In this document: in pieces, positions 44,186-55,509 of the stretch
Numbering within the stretch: position 1 is the stretch's first letter
Layout: the number at the start of each line of letters is the position of its first letter
From: Clarkia xantiana subsp. parviflora
Taxonomy: Eukaryota; Streptophyta; Magnoliopsida; Myrtales; Onagraceae
NCBI GenBank assembly: GCA_036873135.1
Contig: JAPTYO010000012.1
Location: forward strand, 8,192,090-8,256,089
Reading direction: 5' to 3'
Length of the DNA: 64,000 bases
Notes under the pieces: generated by a model
The model's database searches: none
The model's input: the letters and a program-made list of their open reading frames with translations, nothing else
Told to the model about the DNA's origin: nothing
Made by a program: the position numbers and the translations under genes

Positions 44186-47100
44186 CATCTATCCTTTGCG
44201 TTATATATGTCGAAAACACATTTAGATATATGGTTATAGAAACATGAGTAGGATTTCATACCATTGTTATTATGGATGCCCCCATGCTTGCTAGGTTGTG
44301 TGTGTTTACACATCCTATTGTACCCTCTTGCACTTGAGGCTAATAACAATGTACCGGTTACATGCCGGTCTTAACATTGTAATACGCGTGTATCACAAAT
44401 ATGATATGCTTCCTTATTATTAGGACGCTATCACTCTCGTCTTGCCGGTGGCGTGCCAGACTTGACGTTCATCACATTCATTACCATTGGTACCTGTACT
44501 ATCAAGTTCATACGTGCCCCTCTTGGTTGCTACCAAGGTATGGCATTGTTTTTAGTCGTTGTCTATGCTTGATGAAGACCACTTGCTTGTCGGTGCCTCG
44601 ACATAGCATTGTTTGCAAGACGCTACTTGTGCTGTGTTGACACGTTTTGTGACCGCGTATCCGATTCCTCGAGATATCGTTGTTGTCAAGACGCTACTTG
44701 CTAATTTGACGCATTTTAACCACATGCCCGATGCCTCGGGGTAATGTTATGGCAAGATGTTACTTGCATAATTTGGTACGTTTTAAGCCTCTTACTCAAT
44801 GCCTTGAGATAGCGCTGTGGCGAGACGCGACTCGCGATTGCACTATACCGCTTTACTTTGATGACTCAAGAAGCGTTGAGGCAAGACGTTACTTGCTCGA
44901 TTTGGTACGTTTTATTCCGCATGCTCGATGCCTCAGAGTAGCGTTATGGCAAGGTGCTACTTGCAAATACGTTTTTCCGCCCTTGGTAGTCCAAGATGTG
45001 GCGTTGGTGCAAGACGCTACTTGCGGAAATCTGATGCGTTTTTTCATTGTATGACCACTACTTGGCTTGTTCAAACCATGGTCGCGACGGTATCGACTCC
45101 GCCGTGATGGTGTATCCGTTACTTGATGTCCTCAAGCTTACGTTGCGTCGAGACGCGACTCGCATGATATTCAGCGTTTTGGGGCGTGTAGGCGACTCTC
45201 CATTATTGCGGTGTTCGCCTCTTCATCTGTATAGCCAATAGTAGTGGAAACTATCCGTGGTAGTGTCACTGCCGCTCAACGAGACTGTTGAGGTCGCCTT
45301 TCGAGGCGATTCTTGTAGTTGCCAACTATGGACGGATTCGTATGGGGGGCTCCTTTTAGAGGGCGTAGTACCCTGCATTCACGTAGCCGAGTGATGTCGC
45401 TTGTTGATGTGTCTTTTGACTTCTGATGTCTTCATTTATCATTAGGTGGAGTGCCGAGCATTTGTTCATGTGGTGCCCCCCAAATTGCTCGGTAGATACA
45501 CCGTGCTTATGTCTTGCGGGTGGTGATCCGCTATTTCCTTCATCGATCGGTGTTCATCATGTTTGGGCTATTTCCCTTGTAGAGTCAAGTAGCGGTGTTG
45601 GCACTTGAGGGAGGCTTCTAATTTGCGTTCCCTCTTTTTTTCCTTTGGACAGAGATACTTGTCGAACTCAATATGTCTCTCATTTTCCTTTGGGAGTTTT
45701 CCAAGGCTCTAGAGGGATGTCATTTTGACGACTATGCTCATATTCCTGTTATTTTCATGGGATTGCCCCCGTAACAGCCATGTCTTGTAGTTCGGCTTCC
45801 TTAAAGGTATGTTCGCTTGGAGGTGCGGATACTTGGAGGTGTGCTTAGATTTGCACGCGTTGGTGGTGCACAAGCTTTGAGGCGGATGCGCTTGAAGGTA
45901 TGCATACTTGGAGCTATGCATGTTTGCAAGTGCGCATGCTTGTAACTATACCCGCTGGAGGCTTGTGGGTATGCCTACTAGAGGTATGCCCGTTGGGGGT
46001 ATACACACTTTGAGGTGTGCATACTTGGAGGTACACTCGTTGGAGGTACGTCTGTTGGAGGTATGCCCACTGGAGAAGGCAACATTCATCACCACCCAAG
46101 TGCGAGCAACTTGGTGGAGGCGTAAGTCTAACGTGAGGGCGCGATCTTGAGTCCTCATTTTCCTATCTTAATAAACTTGTCATTCATTGTATTTACCATG
46201 CGGAGTCTAAAGATCTCTGTTCTAAAATTATACTTTGAGAATTAAAACACGATCATCTACTGGATAGTTTCTCCCCATAGGGAGTTCATAAATGCAAGGA
46301 TACTTAAAAGGATATGTCGTTCATCTTTGTCCCAGGCTTGTTGGTGGGGTTATCGTCCCCAATGGGTATGTTGACATTCTAGCAAAGCTTATCAGTGGGA
46401 GCGAGTGGCTTCTTCACTTTGTGTGGATGGCGCGTTGCCATTTGAATAGTGCCCCCTTGCTTATTAATGTGATTCCATTTTTTTTAGTAAGCTTGGTGCT
46501 AAGCTTCTCACGGAGGGTTGTAGTAAATTAGTGGTCCTTTGTGACCTTCATGGAATTTCTTCAATGGGATGCTAAGGGCATTTGTCTCCTTTTTGGGAAG
46601 TGGTTTCCATTCCTCCGCATATCTGTGTAGGTAAACAGGTCTTCTATAGTTTGTGTGGTACCCACTGGAATAGCGGGGCTTCCTTGGAGTATTTTGGACG
46701 GGCGGACGCCTCATAAGTGTGATGGTTGTGCTTAGGCACGTCATAAGACTGGGTGGTATTGTATACGGTGCTACATAAGACATGTCATATTGGAATCCAT
46801 GGGATGGAATTCCTTGGTGAAACCTCTTGGATATTGCTTGAAAGCTTAGTAGAAGACGACATTGTGGCCACGTCTCGGGGTAGGGGTGATAGGCCTGGCC
46901 AGTTGTAGTGGTGACTTAATAGTACAACGTGTCGATCTATTTCTTATATTTTTCTATGTCATACTGCAGTGTCATGGAGTAGCATTCCTTTATATGATAG
47001 TTACTTATTTGATATGCGGACATGGTAGTTGCCTCGTGGTGTGCGGACATGGTAGCCGCTTTGCGGTGCGCACCCTTGTAGGTATGCATACTTGGATGTA

Positions 47101-47326
47101 TGCTCACTTGGGGGTATGCACACTTGGAGGTGTGCATGCTTGTAGGTATGCATACTTGGAGGCATGCCCCCTTGAAGGTATGCACACTTGGAGGTGTGCA
47201 TGCTTGAGAGGTATGCATGTTGCTAGAGATGAACAATGCATTTCCGCTTGAGTAGCCTTCGTGGATGACGTATGTGCCTTCCACTTCACTTTTGAGCTGA
47301 TATAATGGATTTTTGTTCGAATCGTG
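44186..47326 (-). repeat. Element D internal region: degenerate short repeats, no pol
   Basis: Three repeat types follow one another. From 44600 to 45040, units of about 90 bp contain CAAGACGCTACTTGC and GATGCCTCG-like parts. At 45800-46085 and 47070-47215 there are 12- and 24-bp units of the type ACTTGGAGGTGTGCATGC and GGAGGTATGC. Between them, 46150-47060 is unrecognised. No gag, protease, reverse transcriptase or integrase motif was found on either strand. The His/Ser/Lys/Tyr-rich frames here come from the repeats. Confidence 0.55.
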
Positions 47327-47339
47327 CAGACGGCGCCAA

Positions 47340-47889
47340 TGTTGGATTAAGCCCGTCGAGGTTCGTCCGTAGAGTGTGCCTTCAAGGTCTTGATCCGTGA
47401 ATGCGCTCTCCTTCTCATTATGCTCCCGTAGGCCTGCAAAAAGGATTGCGCCGGAGGGGGGCGGTTTCCGGCGAACCCTCTCCGATGCTTAAGTAAGAGC
47501 TCGGTTTCTAGAGAGATAAAGTAGAGAGAGGTCAGAGCATTCGGGATTCATTTACTTGGAATGAAGAATATGAGGGGGTATTTATAGAGTTTTGGGATTT
47601 AGCCATGTGGGGCCCGCCAGAAAGTGGTAGAGTCCACGGAATATTCTCTTTGGGATAGGGAGAAAAGGTATGCCCGTGGATCGGGAATGCGCAATTCGGG
47701 CGTGTGGATGTCCGGATGTTTGTTGGTGTCACCCGAATCTAAGGGGCCGACTATGGGGATGTTTCGGCCATATTTTGCCGGACTAGTCCAGCGCCTTGTG
47801 CCGGACTACTCCGGTATCTCCGACCGGACTAGTCCGGTGTTAACTGGATTGGTTTGGTCGGGGGTTTTTTGGAGGGTGTTTTCGTGACA
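47340..47889 (-). repeat. Element D 5' LTR
   Basis: On the plus strand it reads TGTTGGATTAAGCCC...TTCGTGACA, preceded by the inverse of the primer-binding site (47327-47339). A TATA box (CTATAAATACC on the minus strand) lies near 47580. It shares CTCTCCGATGCTTAA with the LTRs of A, B and C. Palindromic CCGGACTAGTCCGG-type motifs occur at about 47778-47840. The end at 47889 is inferred from the TG...CA rule. Confidence 0.7.
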
Positions 47890-49444
47890 GGGTGTCCGTC
47901 TTAGTTTTTAGCCGTGTTTAAATGTAGGTTAGCTCAGATGAAGTCCAACTGGGTGTATATCCATCGATATCCATATATTTAGTACGTATATATTGCAATA
48001 TTTTACTTGAAATAAAAGGGAAACGTATAATTATAAATAGATAAATAGGTATGTATTTCAACTAACCTAACTTTCTCTTGTCATATCGATTACTTATTTG
48101 CTTATCAGCTTATCAATTATCATCATTAGACCATTTGCTCATTTACTTTTGAGATTTGACTTTGTTCTACGAATGATTGCCTCAGTAATAAGAAATAAAA
48201 ATGAACAAAATAAATGATATACAAAACTTTTATTGTGATAATTACTGCGAGGTCTTTCTAAGAATTTATGGACAAACAAATCGAAATCTGAGAAAAACTG
48301 CCTTAATTTAAACCTAAACTAAGTGCATTACTCGCACAATGCGCAAAAAGATATGTAACACATTAATAGTTAATAAGATAAAATGGTTTGGACAAAAATA
48401 GAAGATAAGGTGATCAAAATTGTAACAATGAATTTGTTATACAATATTTGTATGTCTATATATAATATTTAGTAAATGATATATATAATTTTCTATACCA
48501 CAATTGAATGTCTATATATAATATTTCGTAAAATATCAATCGTTTTCTCATTAACAGAAGTAGTGCATCAAGTTGGGGGCATCAATTTGTCAAACCCTGG
48601 TAAGTTCATCAGTTCTTCAGTTTAAGACAATTGTGTTACATTCAAAAGAGGCAGTAGTAAGCTTGGCTTCAGGCTACCCAGGTCTCAGCTATTTTGATGG
48701 GAAGGGAAATAGAGCGAGCATTAGGGTGTCTTCCATCACGCTGATATGGATGTCTTCATATATTTAGGGATGCACCATAGTCAACTGAAGATACTTCGTT
48801 GGTAGAACCTTCGGGAATCAACGCATGAATTGAATTCTTACCTTACCGAGATGAATGCATGAATACAGGAGATGCATGCATCTGTACATATGAATATGAT
48901 CATCAGTCATTGCTTGAAAATTGCAGCGACTTAATTGCGCATCGGTCTCGTTCATCGGTTTGACATCAAACTCTTAGCTCAACGCATCGATTACAACACT
49001 GAAAAACTCTCAGCTCCACATTCACTCTATTATTATCTTTTCTTCAGAATTTATATAATATATAGATCTATTTTGAAATTCAGTAAAACAGAACCATCTG
49101 TGTAAAATCAATAATAATAATCAAAAGTGTAATTAGTTTGTAAAAGTATTATTTGCATATATTAATGTAGAAGTATAATATAAATAATTTTACATGTAAT
49201 TCCTTTTAACAAAAATAACATGTATTACATATTTTTTAAAATATATATAAATTTACGTTTTATATACGTATTTCCTGTACATAGGTTAATTGATTTAAAC
49301 TGGCCTATTCAAACTCAAGTATAAAAACCAATAATTTAAATACGGATTTTATTCTTCAAAAAATCTACATTAGCTTGTCTGCATCCATCAATGCATGCTA
49401 TAGTTATTGACTTGCATTTTGTTCAAAATTTCTACTTATATAAA
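47890..49444. other. AT-rich stretch with one unexplained gene-like patch
   Basis: Most of it is AT-rich and featureless. About 48540-48900 is more balanced, with a short plus-strand frame (48573-48767, containing ASGYPGLSYFDGKGNRAS) that could be an exon relic. I do not recognise it and see no flanking exons. Confidence 0.35.
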
Positions 49445-50159
49445 GGGAATAGAACCTAAAATCTGTCTGGATTTTGATATGAGTGTCAGTTTGGTATTTC
49501 AATTTTAAACTGTTGATATTTAGTGTCCCAATTTTCAGTTTTGTGCCTATTTGATTTTCCGTTAGTTTTTTGGGTTAAATTTAACATACTTACTTGAAAA
49601 TACAATTTTGCCCTTTTTTAAATAAAAAAAACCAACTGACAATCCGGCCACCCACCCCGACTCCGGCCACCCACCTCCAGCCGCCCACCTCCAATCGGTC
49701 GGAATCGGCCATAATCGGCCTTAATCGACCGGGAATCAGCTGTAATCGATCGGAATAGGCCGTAATTGGAGCTGCCTAACCCTAAATCGGCAGGAATATG
49801 CCGTAATCGGTCGGAACCCTAAGTCAATCGGAGCTGCTTAGCCCTAAATCGGACGGAATTGGAGATGCTTAGCCCTAAATCGGTCGTAATTGGCCTTAAT
49901 CGGCCGGGAATTGGCTGGAAATCGGCCGGAAACCTAAGCCCTAAATCAGCCGGAATTGGCTGGTCGGGGGTACTTTTGGAATTTTGAAAATTGGCCACTC
50001 ACGTGACCATCACATAACCAGATTCCGTCCAATTTAACCCCAAAAATAGACGGAGACACCTAATAGCAACATATATGAAAATTCGGACAATCATTCTAAA
50101 CCTCAGACACCAAACTGACACATTGGTCAAAATTGGGACAGTTTTTAGGTTCTATTCCC
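49445..50159. mobile_element. Fold-back (Mutator-type) element, 8-bp target duplication
   Basis: The ends are GGGAATAGAACCTAAAA and its exact inverse, with weaker inverted similarity for about 100 bp more. TATATAAA occurs at 49437-49444 and 50160-50167. The core (49640-49985) is a GC-richer minisatellite on the theme AATCGGCCGGAATCGG. There is no coding capacity. An 8-bp duplication would also suit hAT elements, but the GGG ends and the layout match the two 9-bp elements at 5152 and 7779. Confidence 0.82.
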
Positions 50160-50167
50160 TATATAAA

Positions 50168-50864
50168 GTTATAGGTTGTAATATCGTTGACTTGCAAAGT
50201 TATTTTTTTAACATTAGTATAAAAATAGCATATTAATATTATTATTGTTTAATTTGTTACAATGTTGTATATAAATTAAAAATATAATGTGTTATATGTT
50301 ATTCAGAATGCTGCTCATGAAATAAATCACTGCTCATGAAATAATATGTTTGTAACTCAAAGTATTTTATAAAAAATTACGACCCTTTCATTATAATATC
50401 CAAATGTAAAAAATAATACATTAAATAAAACGAGTATAATTTTTTAACACTTATTATCTAATTCGTTTACAATTTAGAATCAATGATTTCGTTATTTTAA
50501 CACTTTTTAACTTAATGACCGTCACATAAATAATTATAGTTTTTTAAAATATTAAATGGCGATGAGGATAGGGATTGATCTCCTTTACTGACAATCGGTA
50601 AATTTAAAGAGTTCAATTTTGTATTTTTATTGCATTGCATGGAAATGATTATTCTCTGAGTCTTGACTAACCACAGGTCAACAACATGCATGGAGAGATT
50701 AAAAGTCAACTACACATGCATGTTGTATTATTTATTATTACAGACGGATCGAAAAGTGCGGACAATTATTTTTATTTTTACCCGAAATGATCTAACATGA
50801 TTCAAATATTAATAATTCTTTCTCTACCTATTTTTTTATAAGATTTCTCTACCTATTTTAAAAA

Positions 50865-50898
<34 letters not shown>

Positions 50899-51527
50899 CT
50901 TTTATTTATTTATTATTGTTATATTTTGAAAAGAGAATTTTTTTTGTGTTGTTGCATGCCTGCCGTCGGGCTCCGACATAATCATACGTTAGCTACAGAC
51001 AGAGCAGCCTTTTACTTTTGTATCTCCCCATAAATAAATTAATAATAATAATAATTAATTAAATGGGCCTCCTCTTCCGATCCTCTCGTCTCGACTCTCG
51101 AGAGTGGCTTTATACGTTATTGGGTCGGGTCAGCCGGCATTTCACAAATGATTATTCTATATATATATCCGGCCGGCACTCATACATTAATCCGTAATAC
51201 TTCATAACTAACAATGTGTTGTAAATAATTTCAAACATATATATATATATATATATATTTCGACCGTGTTGTTTGTTTGTGTTCAGTGGTTGTTTAGACC
51301 AAAGTAAAAGCATTGTGGAATGGAATATTTTAACACCGTGAAATTAATTAATTAATAAAAGAGTAATTATTATAACGCAAACACGCATTCTAGGTTCAAA
51401 TTGATGAATATACACTCGATTGGACCTCACTAAGACTTAAACATGGTTGCCCGCCGGCCTCGAGATAAGTCTCTCTATTTTTATAAGGGTACGCACTACG
51501 TTCCGGTTGCTACAAACCAATCAGACT
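50168..51527. other. AT-rich intergenic DNA, nothing recognised
   Basis: Contains an (AT)n run at about 50870-50896 and another near 51238-51260. No gene, RNA or transposon terminus was identified. Confidence 0.5.
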
Positions 51528-52040
51528 TGTTGGGTTGCAGTGGACTCGTCCGGAGCAACAGGACATATCCGGTTACATAACAACCGGACTAGTCCGGTTG
51601 CAAGGCAACCAGACTAGTCAGGTGCTTACGGGGCCGACACGTCCTGTGCCAACCCCCTACCCCCGGACACCATCGTCAGGGGCACGCGTATACCCTTCCA
51701 CTCTCTTAATCTCTGTGCGGGCCCCACTTAAAATGTGGGCCCCTCCAGTGCTTGGATTCAAAACTCTATAAATAGGGGAATAGGTCCTTCATTTCCAACT
51801 TATTCTCGGATTGAGACACCGGACCTCTGACTTCTCTCTACATTTTATCTTTCTAGATTTACTGTCTAACTTAGGTATCAAACAGAGACCAACCCCTTTC
51901 CCCCCACCTCTCTGGCTCTGCCCTTTTTGCAAGACCGCCAGGCACGGAATTGGATTAAACATAACACAAAGATTGAAGGAACATGACTCGACACAAAGTC
52001 ACCAAGATCAGACCCAGACGAGCTTGTTCCATCACAAGCT
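51528..52040 (+). mobile_element. LTR-like fragment related to element D
   Basis: It begins TGTTGGGTTGCAGTGG, carries several ACCGGACTAGTCCGG-type palindromes (51540-51630), a CTCTATAAATAGGGG promoter (about 51763-51777) and, further on, a CCCTTTTTGCAAG stretch like the U5 of element D. The order matches the LTR of D read in its own direction. No primer-binding site or internal region follows, so it may be a decayed solo LTR. The right end and target duplication could not be fixed. Confidence 0.5.
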
Positions 52041-52163
52041 AGCTACATACAACGTGTAGAGAATGAAGGTGAGAGGTGACGGTATTAATTAGTAATAATA
52101 TAATATAATCATCAGCTTATAAATAAATAAATTAAGCAATCATATATTTGGGCAAAAATAATA

Positions 52164-53438
52164 GGGAACGGCTATATTGGGGTCGACTGATATATAAGTC
52201 GAATTCTAGGTCGTCGGATTAAAGCTCCCTTGTGATTTGTGCTGTTTACTTATTTCATTTTACCTATTTTCCAGCATGAAAGCTCGTGTCTCTGAACTCT
52301 GTTGATGATTAATAATAATGACAGTGACACCATCCTCTTTTTTTTTTCTTTTTTTTTTTTTCTAATTTTCTATCTAAAATAATTATATCATCTTTTTTTT
52401 TATGGACGTATATATCTTAATATATGTATCAGGTGTTTGGGACAACTTGATACACGTATGATGTATCAGACATACTATCTTATTCTATATGTATATATCT
52501 TTTGCATTATTCTCCTTTCATTCAGCAAAAAAAAAAAATATTCATTTTCTTTACTACTATTGCATAACTTACGTTTTATTTTATGTACATTAGTAAAATA
52601 TACGATTAATTTTGGTCAAGTTTATACATATATAATTTATACTATTATTGACTATATATATATATATATATAAATAAAGTGTAAATCAATTTCATATTAA
52701 CTTGAAATCCAAATTTATACTATTTTAGTTCAAAGATAATACAGTTTCCACATACAAATAACTTTGTTTTTTTTCCTATAAATAACCTGTCTATTAGAGC
52801 ATCCACAATGATTTTATATAAATTGTATTTTTTAAAGCTGCCACGTAGACATTTATGTACACTTTAAGTAATACGTAAAGTTAAGACACACGTAAAAAAT
52901 ATTTTCTCTGCAATTGTATTACTTGAACATATTCCTTAAATATATTTAATTATTAAATTTTCAAACAACCACCAATAAGATATTAGCATTAATTATAAAA
53001 TGAATTAATTTATATTTAAAAATTGGTTACTTAATACATAGTGGATTCCTTATATTTAAGGAATGCTTTATGTAAAAATATAAATTTACGTTTGGGTCCA
53101 TCTTTAAGGAATGCTATATAAAACCACTGTATATAGTGTTTTTTGTTTTACTTAAATATACATGTAGGGCCTACGTTTACGTAATCTTAACGTAATGCCA
53201 TTATAATACTCTTATTAGATAAGTTAAATATAATATATATGATAAAATAGTTAATTATATTATATTAGAAAAAGAAAAACAAAAAGGAAGAAAGAGGAAA
53301 AGTAGAAGAGATGTCCCTTCACCGTACAAAATATCGGCCGGAAAATAGGTGAGAGAATGTGTTTGGTCAAGAGCACAAATTTAATCAGACGGCTTAGAAT
53401 TCGACTTATATATCAGTCGATCCCAATATAGCCGTTCC
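52164..53438. mobile_element. Mutator-type inverted-repeat element with a nested MITE
   Basis: The terminal inverted repeat is about 60 bp: GGGAACGGCTATATTGGG, then TCGACTGATATATAAGTCGA and AATTCTA. A perfect 9-bp duplication, AAAATAATA, lies at 52155-52163 and 53439-53447. No coding capacity. A second element sits inside at 52797-53211. Confidence 0.88.
52797..53211. mobile_element. Tourist/Harbinger-like MITE
   Basis: It starts GAGCATCCACAATG and ends, read inversely, GAGTATTATAATGGC, with TTA on both sides (52794-52796 and 53212-53214). The 3-bp TTA duplication and the GAGCATCCACAATG terminus are typical of plant PIF/Harbinger-type MITEs. Length 415 bp, nested in the 52164 element. Confidence 0.6.
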
Positions 53439-53447
53439 CAAAATAAT

Positions 53448-53879
53448 AATAATCAAACAATCATATCAGTTTGGAACGTTGCATGGGGAATCTAAGAAAC
53501 GGGGGGAATTAGTTTGGTGACATGCAGAGTTTACTTACTTTCAGTGGGCTCCATGTCTCTCACTTAACTTGTCTTTCTACCGAATTTTACAAACACAACT
53601 CCATGCATATTGTATTTGTTACTACATGATCAATATTTGCTTTATTTCTATTCAATTTTATAGAAATTATAACGAAAATAATCATTTATTCAAAAATTGA
53701 AAATAATAAATTAAAATAAAATAAAATAAAATCGGACAGCAATTGTTAATACGGTCAAAGTTTAAACAACAATTTGGTTACTAACCCTAATTTAAAATGG
53801 TAGGTTTCACTCGTTTTTTTGGCGGAGAGAAAATGCGGTATGTAACTAGTAACTACCACATAAAGTGAAACTATAAACT
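53448..53879. other. Intergenic DNA, nothing recognised
   Basis: AT-rich without a convincing coding frame or repeat end. Confidence 0.5.
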
Positions 53880-53887
53880 AGTTCACT

Positions 53888-55040
53888 TAGGGGCGGACCT
53901 AGGTGTAGTTGATGGGAACAATCGCACCTTTAACTTTATATAATTAATATTAATATATATATTTTAGTGGATACGTACGTACATTGTGCACCCCCTCAAA
54001 AAGTATGAAAAATTATTTGTTGGACCCCCTGACTTAAATATGAAAGTGGTGCAACATTAAATATAAAATTTATGTACAATGCTATTTAACACTTTATATT
54101 TTTATGTGTATATAACTCGTAAGTATAAGTGTATATCTAAGATTATATCTAACTTTGTAAGATTCTAATTTCTAAGTAATAATAAATATTCATTTAAATA
54201 AATAAGTGCAATTTTTTTTTTTTTTTGCAAAAGTATTATTTTCCTTTGCATAGTTTAACAATAGATAGGATATTTTCGTACGAATGATATGCGACTGTCT
54301 TGCAACATATTTAACCTCAATTTTTTAATTAATTCCACCAATGGCATATTGTCTGGTCGAATGCGATAAGCATAACAGCTATCCCACGGTGTTATATAGG
54401 TCTCGATTTTGTTCATTTTCATTTCGAGAAATATAAATTTGATTCCTTTAATAACGAGTTCTTTATATTTCATTTTCAAAGTACGAAAATTTATAGATAA
54501 CTATTGTAATTAATGGGTGTTGCAATTTGTGCGTTTATGCATGCTAATAATCGTGTCATGTTAAACTTTTACTGAACACAAACACTTATTGTAAGCTTAT
54601 CATGCCATGTTTAACAATGACGAACACGACACACATTTATCCGTGTGTGTTCGTGTTGTGTTGAGTTATTCAGTTGTACATCTTCGTACAAAATTTTTAA
54701 GCAAAAATCATAATAATGAACTTCATATTGCAAAAAAAAAAAAAACTATGAATTATAAATTCGTGATATATGGTTGAAAAACTCTAAAAAATTAAACCAC
54801 TAATTGGAGTTTTAAAATATATTAAATAAGTTGTTCAAAAATACTCAAGTATTAGTCTAAGCAAACAGCTTTATCGTATAAGTACTGTGATATATCTATT
54901 ATATAATGGATGAATCCATTTTTTAAGCACTATTTTTGTAATACGTACCTATTTCTAAGACTTTACCATGCTATCATTTTATTATATATAGCTTTTTTTT
55001 TTATATTGCACCCCTAGTCCCGGTCTTGAGTCCACCACTG
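53888..55040. mobile_element. hAT-like non-autonomous element
   Basis: The left end TAGGGGCGGACCTAGG and the inverted right end CAGTGGTGGACTCAAG match the plant hAT pattern (C/T)AGGGG(C/T)GGA. The flanks AGTTCACT (53880-53887) and GGTTCACT (55041-55048) are an 8-bp duplication with one mismatch. The interior is AT-rich with no transposase. Confidence 0.6.
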
Positions 55041-55075
55041 GGTTCACTAAAAAAAAAATCTAGAAACTATATATA

Positions 55076-55467
55076 TTAGCCACTGACCCCACCCCGCGCA
55101 CCGCGCGGGAAAAAAAAAGTTGTATTAATTTATTAAATATGCAACTATATTAATAATTATTTGAAAATTGCAAATACTTTTTGGATAGAAATTTAATTAA
55201 TAATAATGCATTAATTTAATTAAAGTATTTAATATTACTTATTATTTAAAATATTTTATAGTAGTGAAATAATAAACATTATATATAATTTTTTTTATAA
55301 GATGTACAACTAATATAATCTAAAACTTCCAATTTTAACATATTCTCATTTTTGCTTGTGATATTTGTTGAGTAATTTTAAGTTTATTTTTATTTAAATT
55401 AGTCAATATACATTTATTAATACTTTAAAATATTTCACATGAGTGAATAACTTAATTATAAAATATT
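55076..55467 (-). mobile_element. Helitron-type 3' end
   Basis: On the minus strand the hairpin CCGCGCGGTGCGCGG (about 55093-55107) is followed 16-18 nt later by GGCTAA and then T, fitting a CTRR end. The element would extend to higher coordinates, but its 5' end was not found and the copia LTR begins at 55468, so it may be truncated. Confidence 0.35.
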
Positions 55468-55509
55468 TGTTATGAATATATTTAGTGGATGTTCAATATT
55501 ACGTGTATA
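55468..55509 (+). mobile_element. Copia LTR fragment, cut by a CACTA insertion
   Basis: Identical over 42 bp to the start of the LTR at 947 and then interrupted at CACTACAAGAAAA. No polypurine tract precedes it, so it was a 5' LTR or a solo LTR. Its other half is not in the window. Confidence 0.8.

Larger units (their letters stand above)
19990..47889 (-). mobile_element. Element D: old, truncated Tat-type retroelement split by element B
   Basis: Orientation is set by a primer-binding site (TTGGCGCCGTCTG on the minus strand, 47327-47339) followed by an LTR at 47340-47889. The flanks of element B (19990-23775 and 44181-47326) hold degenerate short repeats and an antisense ORF remnant, the same module types seen between integrase and the 3' LTR in element B. 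No gag, protease, reverse transcriptase or integrase was found in either flank, so D looks non-autonomous or internally deleted. Its other LTR is not seen; the left limit is approximate. Confidence 0.5.

Noticed and set aside
45709..47289. His/Ser/Tyr/Lys-rich minus-strand frames that look like repeat proteins
   Set aside because: They translate 12- and 24-bp tandem DNA repeats of element D; frames break wherever unit length changes.
54255..54479. Minus-strand 74-codon frame in the hAT-like element
   Set aside because: It lacks the hAT dimerisation motif or any other recognisable motif; chance frame in AT-rich DNA.
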